A stretch of DNA of 64,000 nucleotides from Candidatus Villigracilaceae bacterium (GCA_026645935.1 JAPKMP010000001.1:248001-312000), one strand, 5' to 3'. Positions 10,163 to 19,912 are shown, counted from the stretch's first letter. The notes: generated by a model from the sequence alone, not told the origin. Numbers and translations: made by a program.

Positions 10163-10790
10163 CTTTCTCCTTGTCGTCAACAAGCCTGCGGGCATGCCGG
10201 TCCTGCCGGAGGGATGGGATAAGGACGCCTCTTTTCTCGTGAAAGAGCTTGAAGCGCAGTTTGGGCGAATTTGGGTCGTTCACCGCATCGACAAGGTCAC
10301 GAGTGGAATTGTCCTGTTTGCAATGACGGCGGAGGCACATCGTTCATTGAACATCCAGTTCGAAAAGCATCAAGTAACCAAGTCCTACCATGCGTTGGTA
10401 AACGGCGTCCCTGCTTGGGAGGGGAAAGAGGCGAAATACCCGTTGCGAGTGAACGTGGGGCATAAACATCGCACGGTGGTTGATGACAGGAATGGGGTCC
10501 GCTCTGAGACGAGGTTCAAGGTTCTGGAACGCTATCAGGATTCGGCGCTGGTCGAGGCGTCGCCTGTGACGGGGAGAACGCATCAGATTCGCGTCCATGC
10601 GTACGCGATGGGGCACCCGCTTCTGGGGGATATCCTGTACAGCGCGCCGGAGACTGCGGTCATTGCCAGACCGGCTTTGCATGCCTGGTCGTTGACAATT
10701 GCACACCCTTCTACAAACGCAGTATCGACTTTTTACGCGCCCTATCCAGATGATTTTCAACAGGCGGTGGGGGCAATGCGGAGCAAATGA
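10140..10790 (+). CDS. RluA-family pseudouridine synthase
   Basis: VVNKPAGMPVLP...VHRIDKVTSGIVLFA...TGRTHQIRVHAYAMGHPLLGD. Confidence 0.92.
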   Translation: MQILHQDSFLLVVNKPAGMPVLPEGWDKDASFLVKELEAQFGRIWVVHRIDKVTSGIVLFAMTAEAHRSLNIQFEKHQVTKSYHALVNGVPAWEGKEAKYPLRVNVGHKHRTVVDDRNGVRSETRFKVLERYQDSALVEASPVTGRTHQIRVHAYAMGHPLLGDILYSAPETAVIARPALHAWSLTIAHPSTNAVSTFYAPYPDDFQQAVGAMRSK

Positions 10791-10831
10791 GCCTGTGAAT
10801 TTATGGTATATTTTTGCAAAGGAGCAATGCC

Positions 10832-11509
10832 ATGAACGAGCGAATCCTCATCATCGAAGACGATCAGGCAATCTTGAAAATGTTGCAGCGGGGCCTGGCA
10901 TATGAAGGCTATACGGTGGATACCGCCACAGATGGACGCATGGGTCTGATCGCAGCCCGCGACCACACCCCCGACCTCGTGATTTTGGACTGGATGTTGC
11001 CCGGCATGGATGGCTTGGAGGTCTGTCACCGGCTGCGGCAGGGCGGTTCGATTCCGATATTGATGCTGACGGCGAAGGATACCGTCCAGGATCGCATTCA
11101 GGGATTGGATGCCGGCGCGGACGATTACATGGTCAAGCCGTTCAACCTGGATGAGCTTCTGGCTCGTGTACGCGCGCTTCTGCGCCGGACGCAACCGGAG
11201 CGGATTCCGGTTCTGAAATTTGCCGACCTTTCATTGGATACCGGCTCCCGTCAGGCAACACGCGGCAACCGCACTGTGGCATTGACCGCGAAAGAGTATG
11301 AACTGTTGGAACTTTTTCTGCGCCACCCCAAGCAGGTGTTGACCCGTGAAGTGATCTTCGACCGTGTATGGGGTTATGATTTCGGCGGCGAGAGCAATGT
11401 TTTGGAAGTGTATATCCGTTATTTGCGGCAGAAGCTCGAGGCGGAAAATGAGCCTCGACTGATTCATACCGTCCGCGGCGTGGGATATGTCTTGAGGGAA
11501 AACCCGTAG
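10832..11509 (+). CDS. OmpR/PhoB-type response regulator
   Basis: [18 protein letters not shown]...[14 protein letters not shown]...[31 protein letters not shown]. Confidence 0.95.
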   Translation: MNERILIIEDDQAILKMLQRGLAYEGYTVDTATDGRMGLIAARDHTPDLVILDWMLPGMDGLEVCHRLRQGGSIPILMLTAKDTVQDRIQGLDAGADDYMVKPFNLDELLARVRALLRRTQPERIPVLKFADLSLDTGSRQATRGNRTVALTAKEYELLELFLRHPKQVLTREVIFDRVWGYDFGGESNVLEVYIRYLRQKLEAENEPRLIHTVRGVGYVLRENP

Positions 11510-11564
11510 TCAAGAGACCGACTCCATATAATTAGACTTATATTGAGCTTGCCCAAAGTATTTA

Positions 11565-12932
11565 ATGTCCTTGCGCCTCCGCCTTACCCTGCTTTATTCC
11601 ATCTTCATGGGCGGAATCCTACTCGTCTTCGGGGCGGCGGTATATATTCTGGTCAATGTCATCCTCCTTAACCAGGTGGATACCATGCTGGCGGGCGTGG
11701 CGCGCGAGATCGCGCGGGCGACGACGGTCGATTCGACGGGCGGGTTGAATGTGGTCAGCCTGCCGCAGTTGGATATGACTGCGAATGCCTATGTGCAGGT
11801 CTGGAACACGGATGGGGGATTGATCTCCACTTCTCCAAGCATCGGTGCGTTGAACAAGCCGCTCGACCCGGCGGGATTGCAATTGGGGAAAACGATGTAT
11901 GAAGATTCCTACCTCGACGGGGTGCATCTGCGTGTGTTGACCGTCCCTCTCAAATTGAGGAACCGCATCATTGGCACCCTGCAGGTCGGCGCGAGCCTGG
12001 CGGTGGTGGATGCCACCCGTTCGAACCTGCTTTCGATCATGATTCTGATAGCCGTGGTCGCTGTTGCGTTGGTGATGTGGGGTTCGTGGGTGGTGCTTGG
12101 CCGCGCGCTTGCTCCGTTGCAGACCATTGCCGACACGGTGGATCAGATCAATCGCGCAGACGACCTGTCGCGCCGCATACCGATGCACGGCGGAATACGG
12201 GATGATGTTGCCGACATGGTCATTTCGGTCAACCAAACTTTGGAACGCCTGGAATCATTGTTCACGTCTCAGCAGCGCTTCCTTGCGGATGTAAGCCATG
12301 AGCTGCGCACGCCTCTGACGGTCATCAAGGGCAATGTAGACCTGATGCGCAAATTGAAGGAAGCTGACGAAGACCTTCTAAACAGCATCGACCAGGAGGC
12401 GGGCAGGCTGAATCGGCTGGTCAGCGGCCTGCTCATGCTGGCTCAGGCGGAATCTGGCAAGTTGCCGCTGAATTTTTCAAGAGTCGAACTCGACCTATTG
12501 CTGACTGAAGTATTCACTGAAACGCGCGTGCTGGCGGGAAATAAAGTGAGACTGCACCTCAATCAAATCGACGAGGCCGTTGTCAACGGCGACCGCGATC
12601 GGCTGAAACAGGTCATCCTAAACTTGGTGGCGAACGCGATTCAATACACACCCCATGGCGGAGAGGTATTCTTGAGTCTTTCGCGAATTGGCGAACAGGC
12701 GCGGCTCATCGTCCGGGACACGGGACCGGGAATCCCTGCCGAGGATTTACCCTACATCTTCGACCGATTCTATCGTGCTGAGAAATCACGCACACGTTCC
12801 AAGGCGGGCGGATTTGGTTTGGGATTATCCATCACGAAGTGGATCGTGGAACAGCACGGCGGGCAGATCAAGGTGGAATCGAAGGAGGGGGATGGGACGA
12901 CGTTCGTGATTTGGTTGAATGTGTTGAAGTAG
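11565..12932 (+). CDS. HAMP-domain sensor histidine kinase
   Basis: FLADVSHELRTPLTVIKGNVDL (H box), NLVANAIQYTPHGG, DTGPGIPAEDLPYIFDRFYR, GFGLGLSI. Confidence 0.96.
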   Translation: MSLRLRLTLLYSIFMGGILLVFGAAVYILVNVILLNQVDTMLAGVAREIARATTVDSTGGLNVVSLPQLDMTANAYVQVWNTDGGLISTSPSIGALNKPLDPAGLQLGKTMYEDSYLDGVHLRVLTVPLKLRNRIIGTLQVGASLAVVDATRSNLLSIMILIAVVAVALVMWGSWVVLGRALAPLQTIADTVDQINRADDLSRRIPMHGGIRDDVADMVISVNQTLERLESLFTSQQRFLADVSHELRTPLTVIKGNVDLMRKLKEADEDLLNSIDQEAGRLNRLVSGLLMLAQAESGKLPLNFSRVELDLLLTEVFTETRVLAGNKVRLHLNQIDEAVVNGDRDRLKQVILNLVANAIQYTPHGGEVFLSLSRIGEQARLIVRDTGPGIPAEDLPYIFDRFYRAEKSRTRSKAGGFGLGLSITKWIVEQHGGQIKVESKEGDGTTFVIWLNVLK

Positions 12933-12941
12933 GCGGGACGC

Positions 12942-13649
12942 TTAAGGCAGGCCAAGGCGTTGGGCGGCTTGATGGCAGAGGCTGGCTCCGTACCTTGAGT
13001 ACCATTCGTTCAGAGCATTGCTGGGATTGATCCCACTGATCGCATCAATATAGATGGGCAGGCCGTATTGCACATACCGCTTCGTTTGAGCCGACCAGGT
13101 TGATTCGGCGCGTGGGATGACGCCGATCCCGCCGTTGTAGCCTGCCATGGCGAGGCGGGCGTCTCCGTTCGCTGCGGCGAGGGAGCGGGCGAGGTAGCTG
13201 AGTCCGCGCAGGGCGTTGGTTTCGGGGTCGTAAGGATTCTCACCGGCATGGAAATGGAACGGCATCACCTGGAAAAGCCCCATTGCGCCTGCGCTGGATG
13301 TGGCGCGGGGATCTCCACAGGATTCGATCTGCATGATGGTGGCGACCAGGTTCGGGTCCAGGTTCGAGGCGGATGCCCATCTGATAATGGAATCAGACCA
13401 ATGGAGAACTTCCTGCCGGAATATCGGGGAAAGGTTTGAAGGGATGGAATCGGGCATCGTTCCCATTTGATTTGGGTTGGTCTGTAGGACCATGGAGGCG
13501 AGAATGAAACTGGTGAGGACGACGGCAAGCGGAATGATCGTAAAGCCAGAAAAACAGCCGCTCCCGATTTCTTGAGGGATGACGGCTGTTTCCCGGTGCA
13601 TTTTTGTGGAACGAGCGCGGGGCATGTCGGTATCTCTTTTCTGGGTCAA
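12942..13649 (-). CDS. lytic transglycosylase (SLT domain)
   Basis: TIMQIESCGDPRATSSAGAMGLFQVMPFHF...LSYLARSLAAANGDARLAMAGYNGG. Confidence 0.88.
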   Translation of the reverse strand: MTQKRDTDMPRARSTKMHRETAVIPQEIGSGCFSGFTIIPLAVVLTSFILASMVLQTNPNQMGTMPDSIPSNLSPIFRQEVLHWSDSIIRWASASNLDPNLVATIMQIESCGDPRATSSAGAMGLFQVMPFHFHAGENPYDPETNALRGLSYLARSLAAANGDARLAMAGYNGGIGVIPRAESTWSAQTKRYVQYGLPIYIDAISGINPSNALNEWYSRYGASLCHQAAQRLGLP

Positions 13650-13714
13650 AAGGACCCGGCTCGAAAAGTTTATATTCGATTGTTTGATTGCAGGGTACGC
13701 CCTGCGGATGTTAT

Positions 13715-14554
13715 TCAGGCATCGTAACGCCGGTCGTTGCCTTCAGAGTTCCTTGCTTCAAATGAAACGGGATGATAGGTCGGTTCGGGCGGGATGAATG
13801 AAGTCTGCTGTGACGAAATGGGCTTTGGCGCCGGGCGGAAATTGCTCTGTGATTGAGCCGGATTGATTGGGCGGTTGATCTGCGAAGCAGGACGCAGGAC
13901 AGGCTGGTTGACGGGCTGATTGTATTGATTGGGGCGCGGAGCCTGATTCTGATAAACTGGGCGCGGTTGCGGTTGGGGTCTCGGCTGGTTGTTGTATGTG
14001 CTTCGATACTCGTTTGCATTTGCAGTCGTGAAGAGACGGTCGCCCGCCAGCGAGAACGTGCCGATGATAAGCAGCCGCACCAGCCAGACCATGAAAGCGA
14101 CGAAGATGGGCACGGCTTTGGTGAGAGTTTCCGAGCTCATCGCTGCGGTTCCCTGAATGTTGCCGTTGCTGGCAATTGCCACGGAAACGCCCCACCATGT
14201 GAGGGTGGCGTTGAAACCGGCGGCAAGAAACCACGCGCCAAAGAGGTACCAGACTTCGGCGGGCTCATCCCGTCCCTGTTCGGGCGTAAAGATGCGGGCG
14301 ATCCCTGCAAAGTCGATCCCGCAGAACGCGATGGCGAGAATGGTGGACCACTTCATGCCGGCGAAGGTCAGATCGCCGAGCATGTCGTGGAGGGCATACT
14401 GGGTTGTGCTGAAATTGAAAACCTCGAATGCCAGCAGGGCGCCGATGATCATCGCGCCCCACGCCGCGCCGCGGTTGAACTGCCGGTTGTAGACGATGCC
14501 ATTCCACAGTCGCCTCAAACCGTCCCCAAGCGGATTACGTCGGTAGTTGCTCAT
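13715..14554 (-). CDS. hypothetical membrane protein with Pro/Gln/Asn-rich C-terminal tail; predicted SOS-regulated
   Basis: Four hydrophobic segments then NNQPRPQPQPRPVYQNQAPRPNQYNQPVNQPV...; LexA-type boxes in the promoter. Confidence 0.65.
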   Translation of the reverse strand: MSNYRRNPLGDGLRRLWNGIVYNRQFNRGAAWGAMIIGALLAFEVFNFSTTQYALHDMLGDLTFAGMKWSTILAIAFCGIDFAGIARIFTPEQGRDEPAEVWYLFGAWFLAAGFNATLTWWGVSVAIASNGNIQGTAAMSSETLTKAVPIFVAFMVWLVRLLIIGTFSLAGDRLFTTANANEYRSTYNNQPRPQPQPRPVYQNQAPRPNQYNQPVNQPVLRPASQINRPINPAQSQSNFRPAPKPISSQQTSFIPPEPTYHPVSFEARNSEGNDRRYDA

Positions 14555-14579
14555 TTCGACCTCCTTGTCGAAAGTGACT

Positions 14580-14634
14580 GAACAAATGTTCTATTTACGA
14601 CGTGGATTTTAGAACAAATATTCTGCCGTGTCAA
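14580..14634 (-). promoter_or_regulatory. promoter with two LexA-type (GAACN4GTTC) boxes
   Basis: Minus strand: TTGACA (14634-14629), 17-bp spacer containing GAATATTTGTTC (14623-14612), TAAAAT (14611-14606); second perfect box GAACAAATGTTC at 14580-14591. Confidence 0.7.
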
Positions 14635-14717
14635 GGGGGAAAATAACCCCTCCTGCAGGAGGGCATCCCTGGCGGGCTTTGAGCCTATAATGCCTCAAAC
14701 TGAACGAAGGAGAGATG

Positions 14718-15527
14718 ATGCTGTCCCGGATGAAGGATTACCCCAGACTGAAGCCGTCCGATGTACGCCTGCTCGGCGAAAAGGCTGAAAGCGGCTATTC
14801 AAAAAACCTGCTTGTCTTTCAATCCCCGGTTGGTTATCGCCGCATGGGGGAATTATTCGTGCCTGAAAAAAGTGGTCCGCATCCGTTGATCCTCTTCCTC
14901 CATTGGTACGAACCGGAAGCGCAAGATTCCAACCGCAGCCAGTTCGTTGAAGAAGCCATCGAGATGGCGAAGGCTGGCGCGATCTGTCTGACCGTCGAAA
15001 CGCTTTGGTCCGACCCGGACTTCTTCCTGAAACGGACGCAATCCGACGACATGCAAAACTCGATGGAGGAGGTCATCAACGAACGGCGCTTCATGGATTT
15101 TCTGACATCACAGCCAAACGCCGACCCTTCACGCTTCGCCCTTGTCGGTCATGATTTTGGCGGCATGTACGGGATTCTCGCCGGGAGTTTGGACAAACGC
15201 CCAAGCCATTACGTCATCATGGCAGCCACGCCTCGCTTCCCGGACTGGTATCTATACATGCCCAAATTGGAAGGAGTCGCGCGGGAAACTTATCTTACTG
15301 AAATGTCCCCAATCGACCCGATCAACCATATTGCGGACCTTGCACCTTCGCCGATTTTATTTCAATTCGGTGACGACGATTTCCATGTGCCGCTCGGTCG
15401 TGCGGACGAATTCTTTTCCGCGGCTAAGGAACCAAAGGAGATGAGGATTTATCAGGCGGGACATGGATTGAATGAAGAGTCCACTACAGATCGAAGGATA
15501 TGGCTGAGGATTAAATTGGCGTTGTGA
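14718..15527 (+). CDS. alpha/beta hydrolase, dienelactone-hydrolase-like
   Basis: HPLILFLHWYEPE...FALVGHDFGGMYGILAG...ILFQFGDDDFHVPLGRADEFF...GHGLNEES. Confidence 0.75.
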   Translation: MLSRMKDYPRLKPSDVRLLGEKAESGYSKNLLVFQSPVGYRRMGELFVPEKSGPHPLILFLHWYEPEAQDSNRSQFVEEAIEMAKAGAICLTVETLWSDPDFFLKRTQSDDMQNSMEEVINERRFMDFLTSQPNADPSRFALVGHDFGGMYGILAGSLDKRPSHYVIMAATPRFPDWYLYMPKLEGVARETYLTEMSPIDPINHIADLAPSPILFQFGDDDFHVPLGRADEFFSAAKEPKEMRIYQAGHGLNEESTTDRRIWLRIKLAL

Positions 15528-15530
15528 GAA

Positions 15531-15563
15531 AAAAAGAGATGGAGCCCAGGCTCCATCTCTTTT
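15531..15563. terminator. bidirectional intrinsic terminator
   Basis: AAAAAGAGATGGAGCCCAGGCTCCATCTCTTTT. Confidence 0.9.
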
Positions 15564-16885
15564 CATTCTGTTATCTTCCTTGCTTCCATATAGAAGCGTT
15601 TTTCCTTCGCTTCACCCATCGAGAACGTCTTGCGCGGCAGGGCGCCGTCGAGGATGACAGTTTTGAACAACTCGTTCTTGTGCATGCCCGCCAGGTAAAA
15701 ACCGATATTTCCGCTTTGCAGCGACAGCCTCTCCACCACATCCTCACCGTGGACGTAGTCGATCTTCTCTGCGCCGCCATTCTTCACGAAGGGGTCGAGA
15801 AAGGCTTGGATGGTGCCAACTGCCAAATTCGTAGAAGGATGCGAGATCTCGATCACGCCGAACTGCTGTCCGCCTCCCACCACGCCGACAAGTTGATTCT
15901 CACCAGAGGCAGCATCCACGCGTTGAGTCATTTCCACGCCGTTCACGACGGCGGTGTATTTGTAATTCGTGCCGAAGTGAGACTGCATCTCCGCGAAGAT
16001 GTCTTTCTTCAAACCGAACAACACGCGGTGGATCGGCTCGAACTCCAACGCCTCATCGTGGACATTTTCAATTTCAACCAGGGCATAACGAGCGGGGTGA
16101 TCCATGCCGACTTCAGCTTTTATCTTTTCCCAAATGGCTTTGGCAGTAGCGAGCGAATGATTGCCATCACCCATGGCGAAGAGCAGTACGGGCAAATCTT
16201 TGCTCACGTCATACTTCGCGGCAAAGGTTTCGGATTTGGCAAGTCCGCGCAGGGCTTCGACGACTTTATTCTCGAAGTCAGCATCCACAGCATACCCGGC
16301 AAGGTGACCGCTGCCAAGCATTAGATCAAAATCATACAACTTCTGGAACTTGGACCTTGCTTCGGTCAACGGTTCGATGACGGTCTTGTTCGGATCGTCG
16401 ATCAACACAAGGATGTGCGGGAATTCGAGCATCGCGCCTTCGCGGATCTTGATGCGCGGCGGGAGGCGGTCGATGATCGTCCCTTCAGTGGCGCGGATAA
16501 GGCTGGAGGAACCTTTGTTGTAATCATAGCGTTCGAGGTCGAGGCAGAGCATCAGTCCCTTGCGGGTCTTGCCGTGCAGGGTCTTGCGCTCCACATATAC
16601 AAATCCATCATGCGGCTGGAGGATGCCTTCATCCATGTATTTCTTCATCGCCGCTTGAATATTTTTGATGCGTTCATCGCCGCCTTCCCCTTCGAGATAC
16701 ACTTCAGGGAAGGTCAGGCGCAGCGTCGATGGCGCATCACCGACGATCTTCTCGACGTCATTCCAATATTCTGGCTCGGAGGTGAACTGGTCACAGGCGA
16801 TGACCGCCCACTTCTGAGGGTCAATGCCCGGCTTGGGGAGATAGACCTGGGGAATCTGAATACCAATATCGCTGATGATTTTCAT
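15563..16885 (-). CDS. DUF1015 family protein
   Basis: KWAVIACDQFTSEPEYWNDVEKIVGDAPSTLRLTFPEVYLE...LLFAMGDGNHSLATAKAIWE. Confidence 0.88.
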   Translation of the reverse strand: MKIISDIGIQIPQVYLPKPGIDPQKWAVIACDQFTSEPEYWNDVEKIVGDAPSTLRLTFPEVYLEGEGGDERIKNIQAAMKKYMDEGILQPHDGFVYVERKTLHGKTRKGLMLCLDLERYDYNKGSSSLIRATEGTIIDRLPPRIKIREGAMLEFPHILVLIDDPNKTVIEPLTEARSKFQKLYDFDLMLGSGHLAGYAVDADFENKVVEALRGLAKSETFAAKYDVSKDLPVLLFAMGDGNHSLATAKAIWEKIKAEVGMDHPARYALVEIENVHDEALEFEPIHRVLFGLKKDIFAEMQSHFGTNYKYTAVVNGVEMTQRVDAASGENQLVGVVGGGQQFGVIEISHPSTNLAVGTIQAFLDPFVKNGGAEKIDYVHGEDVVERLSLQSGNIGFYLAGMHKNELFKTVILDGALPRKTFSMGEAKEKRFYMEARKITE

Positions 16886-16895
16886 GAAATGTCTC

Positions 16896-16955
16896 CATTA
16901 AATTGTAGGGCGAGGTTTCCTCGCCCAGGGCGGGGGGACCCCGCCCCTACGGGAT
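16896..16955. repeat. GC-rich double hairpin, probable dispersed repeat
   Basis: TAGGGCGAGGTTTCCTCGCCCAGGGCGGGGGGACCCCGCCCCTAC. Confidence 0.5.
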
Positions 16956-16960
16956 TTAAA

Positions 16961-17869
16961 TTATTTCCCGTTCTTCGAGAATGCGATCAGCTTCTCTGCC
17001 ACTTCCGCGCCGACGCGCGCTTGGGCTTCCTTTGTCGCTGCGCCAATATGCGGGGAGGCGATGACGTTATCGAGTTTGGCGAGTTTCCAGTCGGTGGGAG
17101 GCTCTTCGTTGAAGACGTCCAGCGCGGCTCCGGCGACCATTCCACTGGTCAGCGCTTCGTGAAGCGCATCTTCGTTGACAATTCCGCCGCGCGCGCAGTT
17201 GACGATGCGGACGCCATTCTTCATCTTTGCGAATTGCTCCTTGCCGATCATGTTGGCGGATTCTTTGGTCTTGGGCAGGTGTAGGCTGATGTAATCTGCC
17301 TGGGCAAGCAATTCATTGAGCGAGACGAGTTTGATTCCAGCCGGTGCTTCTTTCACATACGGGTCGTAGGCGACCACAGTCATTTCCATGGCGATGGCGC
17401 GTTTGGCAACTTCCTGGCCGATGTTGCCGATGCCGATCAGACCGAGAGTCTTGCCGCCGATCTCATCTCCGTTGAAGGCTTTCTTTTCCCATTTTTCCGC
17501 TTTCATGGTGGCGGAAGCCGCATAGAGCGAGCGCGCCAGCATGAGCATGTAGCCGATGGCGAGTTCCGCCACGGATTTGGAGTTGGCGAGCGGGGTGTTC
17601 ATCACCGCAATGCCTTTTTGCTTGGCATATTCGTGGTCGATGGTATCGAGCCCGGCGCCGCCGCGAACGATGATCTTGAGATTGGGGCAGGCATCGATTA
17701 AGTCTTTGCGGACCTTGGTGCGCGAGCGGACGACCATGCCGTCGTAATTCGGCAGTTCGACCATCAATTGTTCCGGCGTGATGTCGTCGCGGACATCCAC
17801 GGTCAACCCGGCGGCGCGCATCTGTTCGATGTATTCCTTTTCCGTTTTGTCGCAGATAATGATTTTCAT
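16961..17869 (-). CDS. serA: D-3-phosphoglycerate dehydrogenase-type 2-hydroxyacid dehydrogenase (short form, no ACT domain)
   Basis: LGLIGIGNIGQEVAKRA...NCARGGIVNEDALHEAL; divergent from serC. Confidence 0.88.
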   Translation of the reverse strand: MKIIICDKTEKEYIEQMRAAGLTVDVRDDITPEQLMVELPNYDGMVVRSRTKVRKDLIDACPNLKIIVRGGAGLDTIDHEYAKQKGIAVMNTPLANSKSVAELAIGYMLMLARSLYAASATMKAEKWEKKAFNGDEIGGKTLGLIGIGNIGQEVAKRAIAMEMTVVAYDPYVKEAPAGIKLVSLNELLAQADYISLHLPKTKESANMIGKEQFAKMKNGVRIVNCARGGIVNEDALHEALTSGMVAGAALDVFNEEPPTDWKLAKLDNVIASPHIGAATKEAQARVGAEVAEKLIAFSKNGK

Positions 17870-17903
17870 TGGTTGTCTCCTGATGCAAAGGCTTGAAATT
17901 AAT

Positions 17904-17942
17904 AACAGGAACCGAACCGCCGAAGCGGCGAAGTTCCTGTTT
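17904..17942 (-). promoter_or_regulatory. hairpin in the serA 5' region
   Basis: AACAGGAAC...CGCCGAAGCGGCG...GTTCCTGTT. Confidence 0.4.
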
Positions 17943-18032
17943 GTGAATTCATGCGCAACACATCGGTCATTCTAACAATGGGAATTTTCTTTGTCAACGA
18001 TATTAATCAGGCGGGAGTAGTGCTTATTGTTC

Positions 18033-18112
18033 TTGTAGATTTGTCTGACAATATTTATAATGATTTGGATGGCGTTGTCTGATTTCCAAGTAAATGGATC
18101 GGTTTAGACAAC
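18033..18112 (+). promoter_or_regulatory. serC promoter with TTGTCTRA operator-like repeats
   Basis: TTGTAG-17-TATAAT (18033-18061); TTGTCTGA at 18041 and 18075, inverted TTTAGACAA at 18103. Confidence 0.45.
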
Positions 18113-18194
18113 TGCCATTCGAAGGAGAATCAGGCCCAAGCCTTTGGGTGAGGCGCTTTTTGTCCAATCCATTCAATAACAGGAGTTTGAATCA

Positions 18195-19286
18195 ATGTCC
18201 GAGCTAAAACGAGTCCATAATTTCAATCCCGGTCCGGGTGCGCTTCCTTTGGAGGTTCTGCAGGCGGCACAGGCGGAGTTGCTCAATTTCAACAATACGG
18301 GAATGTCTGTGATGGAGATCAGCCACCGCTCGAAGGAATTCGAGGCGGTGATTCAGACCGCCGAAGCGGACCTGCGGGAGCTGCTGGGCATCCCGTCGAA
18401 TTACAAGGTGATGTTTCTACAGGGCGGCGCGACCCTGCAATTTGCGATGGCGCCGATGAACCTGCGCGCGGCGGGCGCGTCGGCCGATTACATCGTGACT
18501 GGGTCGTGGAGCAAGATCGCCTTGAAAGAGGCGAAGAAACTCGGTCCCGCGCGCGCCGCCGCGGATATGGAGTCGGAAAACTTCAACTGCCTGCCTGCAA
18601 AACTCGACCTCGACCCGAAAGCAGCGTATCTGCATTTCACATCGAATGAGACCATTCACGGCGTGGAATTCTTCAATGAGCCGGTTCCGCCCGACAGTGT
18701 GCCTTTGCTCTGCGACGTTTCATCCGATTTCATCAGCCGGCCGATCGATGTTTCAAAGTATGCGTTGATGTACGCGGGCGCGCAGAAGAATGCGGGTCCA
18801 TCCGGCGTGACGGTGGTGGTCATCCGTGACGACATGATCGCCCGTACGCCTGAGAACCTGCCGGTAATGCTCGATTACAAGATTCTCGCCGAGAGCGGGT
18901 CGCTCCATAATACACCGCCTTCGTTCGCGATCTATATGGTTGGGCTGGTCTTCAAGTGGGCGAAGAAGATCGGCGGTCTGGCGGCTGTCGAAAAACGCAA
19001 CCGCGAAAAAGCCGGCGTGGTATACGAAGCCATCGATAAAAGCGGCGGGTTCTACCGCGGACACGTCAAGCCCGAAGCGCGATCATTGATGAACATCACC
19101 TTCCGCCTGCCTAGCGAACAGCTTGAAGATGCGTTCGCAAAGGAGGCGAAGAGTGAAGGCATGATCGGCTTGAAGGGACATCGTTCCGTCGGCGGGATGC
19201 GCGCTTCGGTCTATAATGCGATGAGCATTGAAGGCGCGAATGAACTTTCGAAGTTCATGAAGGAGTTTCAGAAAAAGAATGGGTAA
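18195..19286 (+). CDS. serC: phosphoserine aminotransferase
   Basis: RVHNFNPGPGALPLEVLQAAQAELLNFNNTGMSVMEISHRSKEFEAV. Confidence 0.97.
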   Translation: MSELKRVHNFNPGPGALPLEVLQAAQAELLNFNNTGMSVMEISHRSKEFEAVIQTAEADLRELLGIPSNYKVMFLQGGATLQFAMAPMNLRAAGASADYIVTGSWSKIALKEAKKLGPARAAADMESENFNCLPAKLDLDPKAAYLHFTSNETIHGVEFFNEPVPPDSVPLLCDVSSDFISRPIDVSKYALMYAGAQKNAGPSGVTVVVIRDDMIARTPENLPVMLDYKILAESGSLHNTPPSFAIYMVGLVFKWAKKIGGLAAVEKRNREKAGVVYEAIDKSGGFYRGHVKPEARSLMNITFRLPSEQLEDAFAKEAKSEGMIGLKGHRSVGGMRASVYNAMSIEGANELSKFMKEFQKKNG

Positions 19287-19290
19287 GAGC

Positions 19291-19320
19291 AGTGAATAGT
19301 AAATAGTGAATAGTAAATAG
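19291..19320 (+). repeat. heptanucleotide tandem repeat
   Basis: AGTGAAT AGTAAAT AGTGAAT AGTAAAT AG. Confidence 0.85.
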
Positions 19321-19356
19321 AAAGACCTTCGATTTCTAAGATCGAAGGTCTTTTTT
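19321..19356. terminator. intrinsic terminator after serC
   Basis: AAAGACCTTCGAT-TTCTAAG-ATCGAAGGTCTTTTTT. Confidence 0.9.
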
Positions 19357-19357
19357 G

Positions 19358-19912
19358 TCAGGGGTTTTGTGTTTCGGTCAGGATCTTGTTTTCAATTGTG
19401 AAATATTTCGAAATGCCCAATGAAGGCTGTGTGGTAAATGGCTCGCCGGGGTTTCGATCTGCATAGTTGACGGTGATGATTCCATTTTCAATGCTTGAAT
19501 TTTGAGGGGCAATTCGGTCCCCCAGGAAGATGGCGTTCGTGCCTTCAACTCCAGAGGCTGTCTGCAAGGCGGCGACCACATAGAAGAAGAGGCCGCTCCC
19601 GCCGGCATCCTGCGTGAGCAGAAAAGCGACATCGTCCTTCCCGTCTCCGTTGAGGTCACCGATGGCTTCGTTGCCGAAATAGCGGGTGGTGATCTGGGTC
19701 TCCGACACCGGAGCGGATTCGACTTCAAAGAATCCATCGGTCAGCGTCACGAATTGACCTTCGATCAGATACGTGGTGTTTTTATAGTCGATCAATTGCG
19801 GCGGCTGGCTGGTTGAAGCAGGTGAAGTTTCTACCACCGGAATGGGCGCGGCAATGGATGCGCACGCGGTATGGAGAATGCTCAATGCAAGCAGATAAGG
19901 ATGATGTTTCAT
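19358..19912 (-). CDS. putative lipoprotein with VCBS/FG-GAP-like segment
   Basis: ALSILHTACAS; NEAIGDLNGDGKDDVAFLLTQDAGGSGLFFYV. Confidence 0.6.
   Translation of the reverse strand: MKHHPYLLALSILHTACASIAAPIPVVETSPASTSQPPQLIDYKNTTYLIEGQFVTLTDGFFEVESAPVSETQITTRYFGNEAIGDLNGDGKDDVAFLLTQDAGGSGLFFYVVAALQTASGVEGTNAIFLGDRIAPQNSSIENGIITVNYADRNPGEPFTTQPSLGISKYFTIENKILTETQNP

Noticed and set aside
15524-17284. Large plus-strand ORFs (15524..16324, 16415..17284)
   Set aside because: Antisense to the DUF1015 and serA genes; no independent support.
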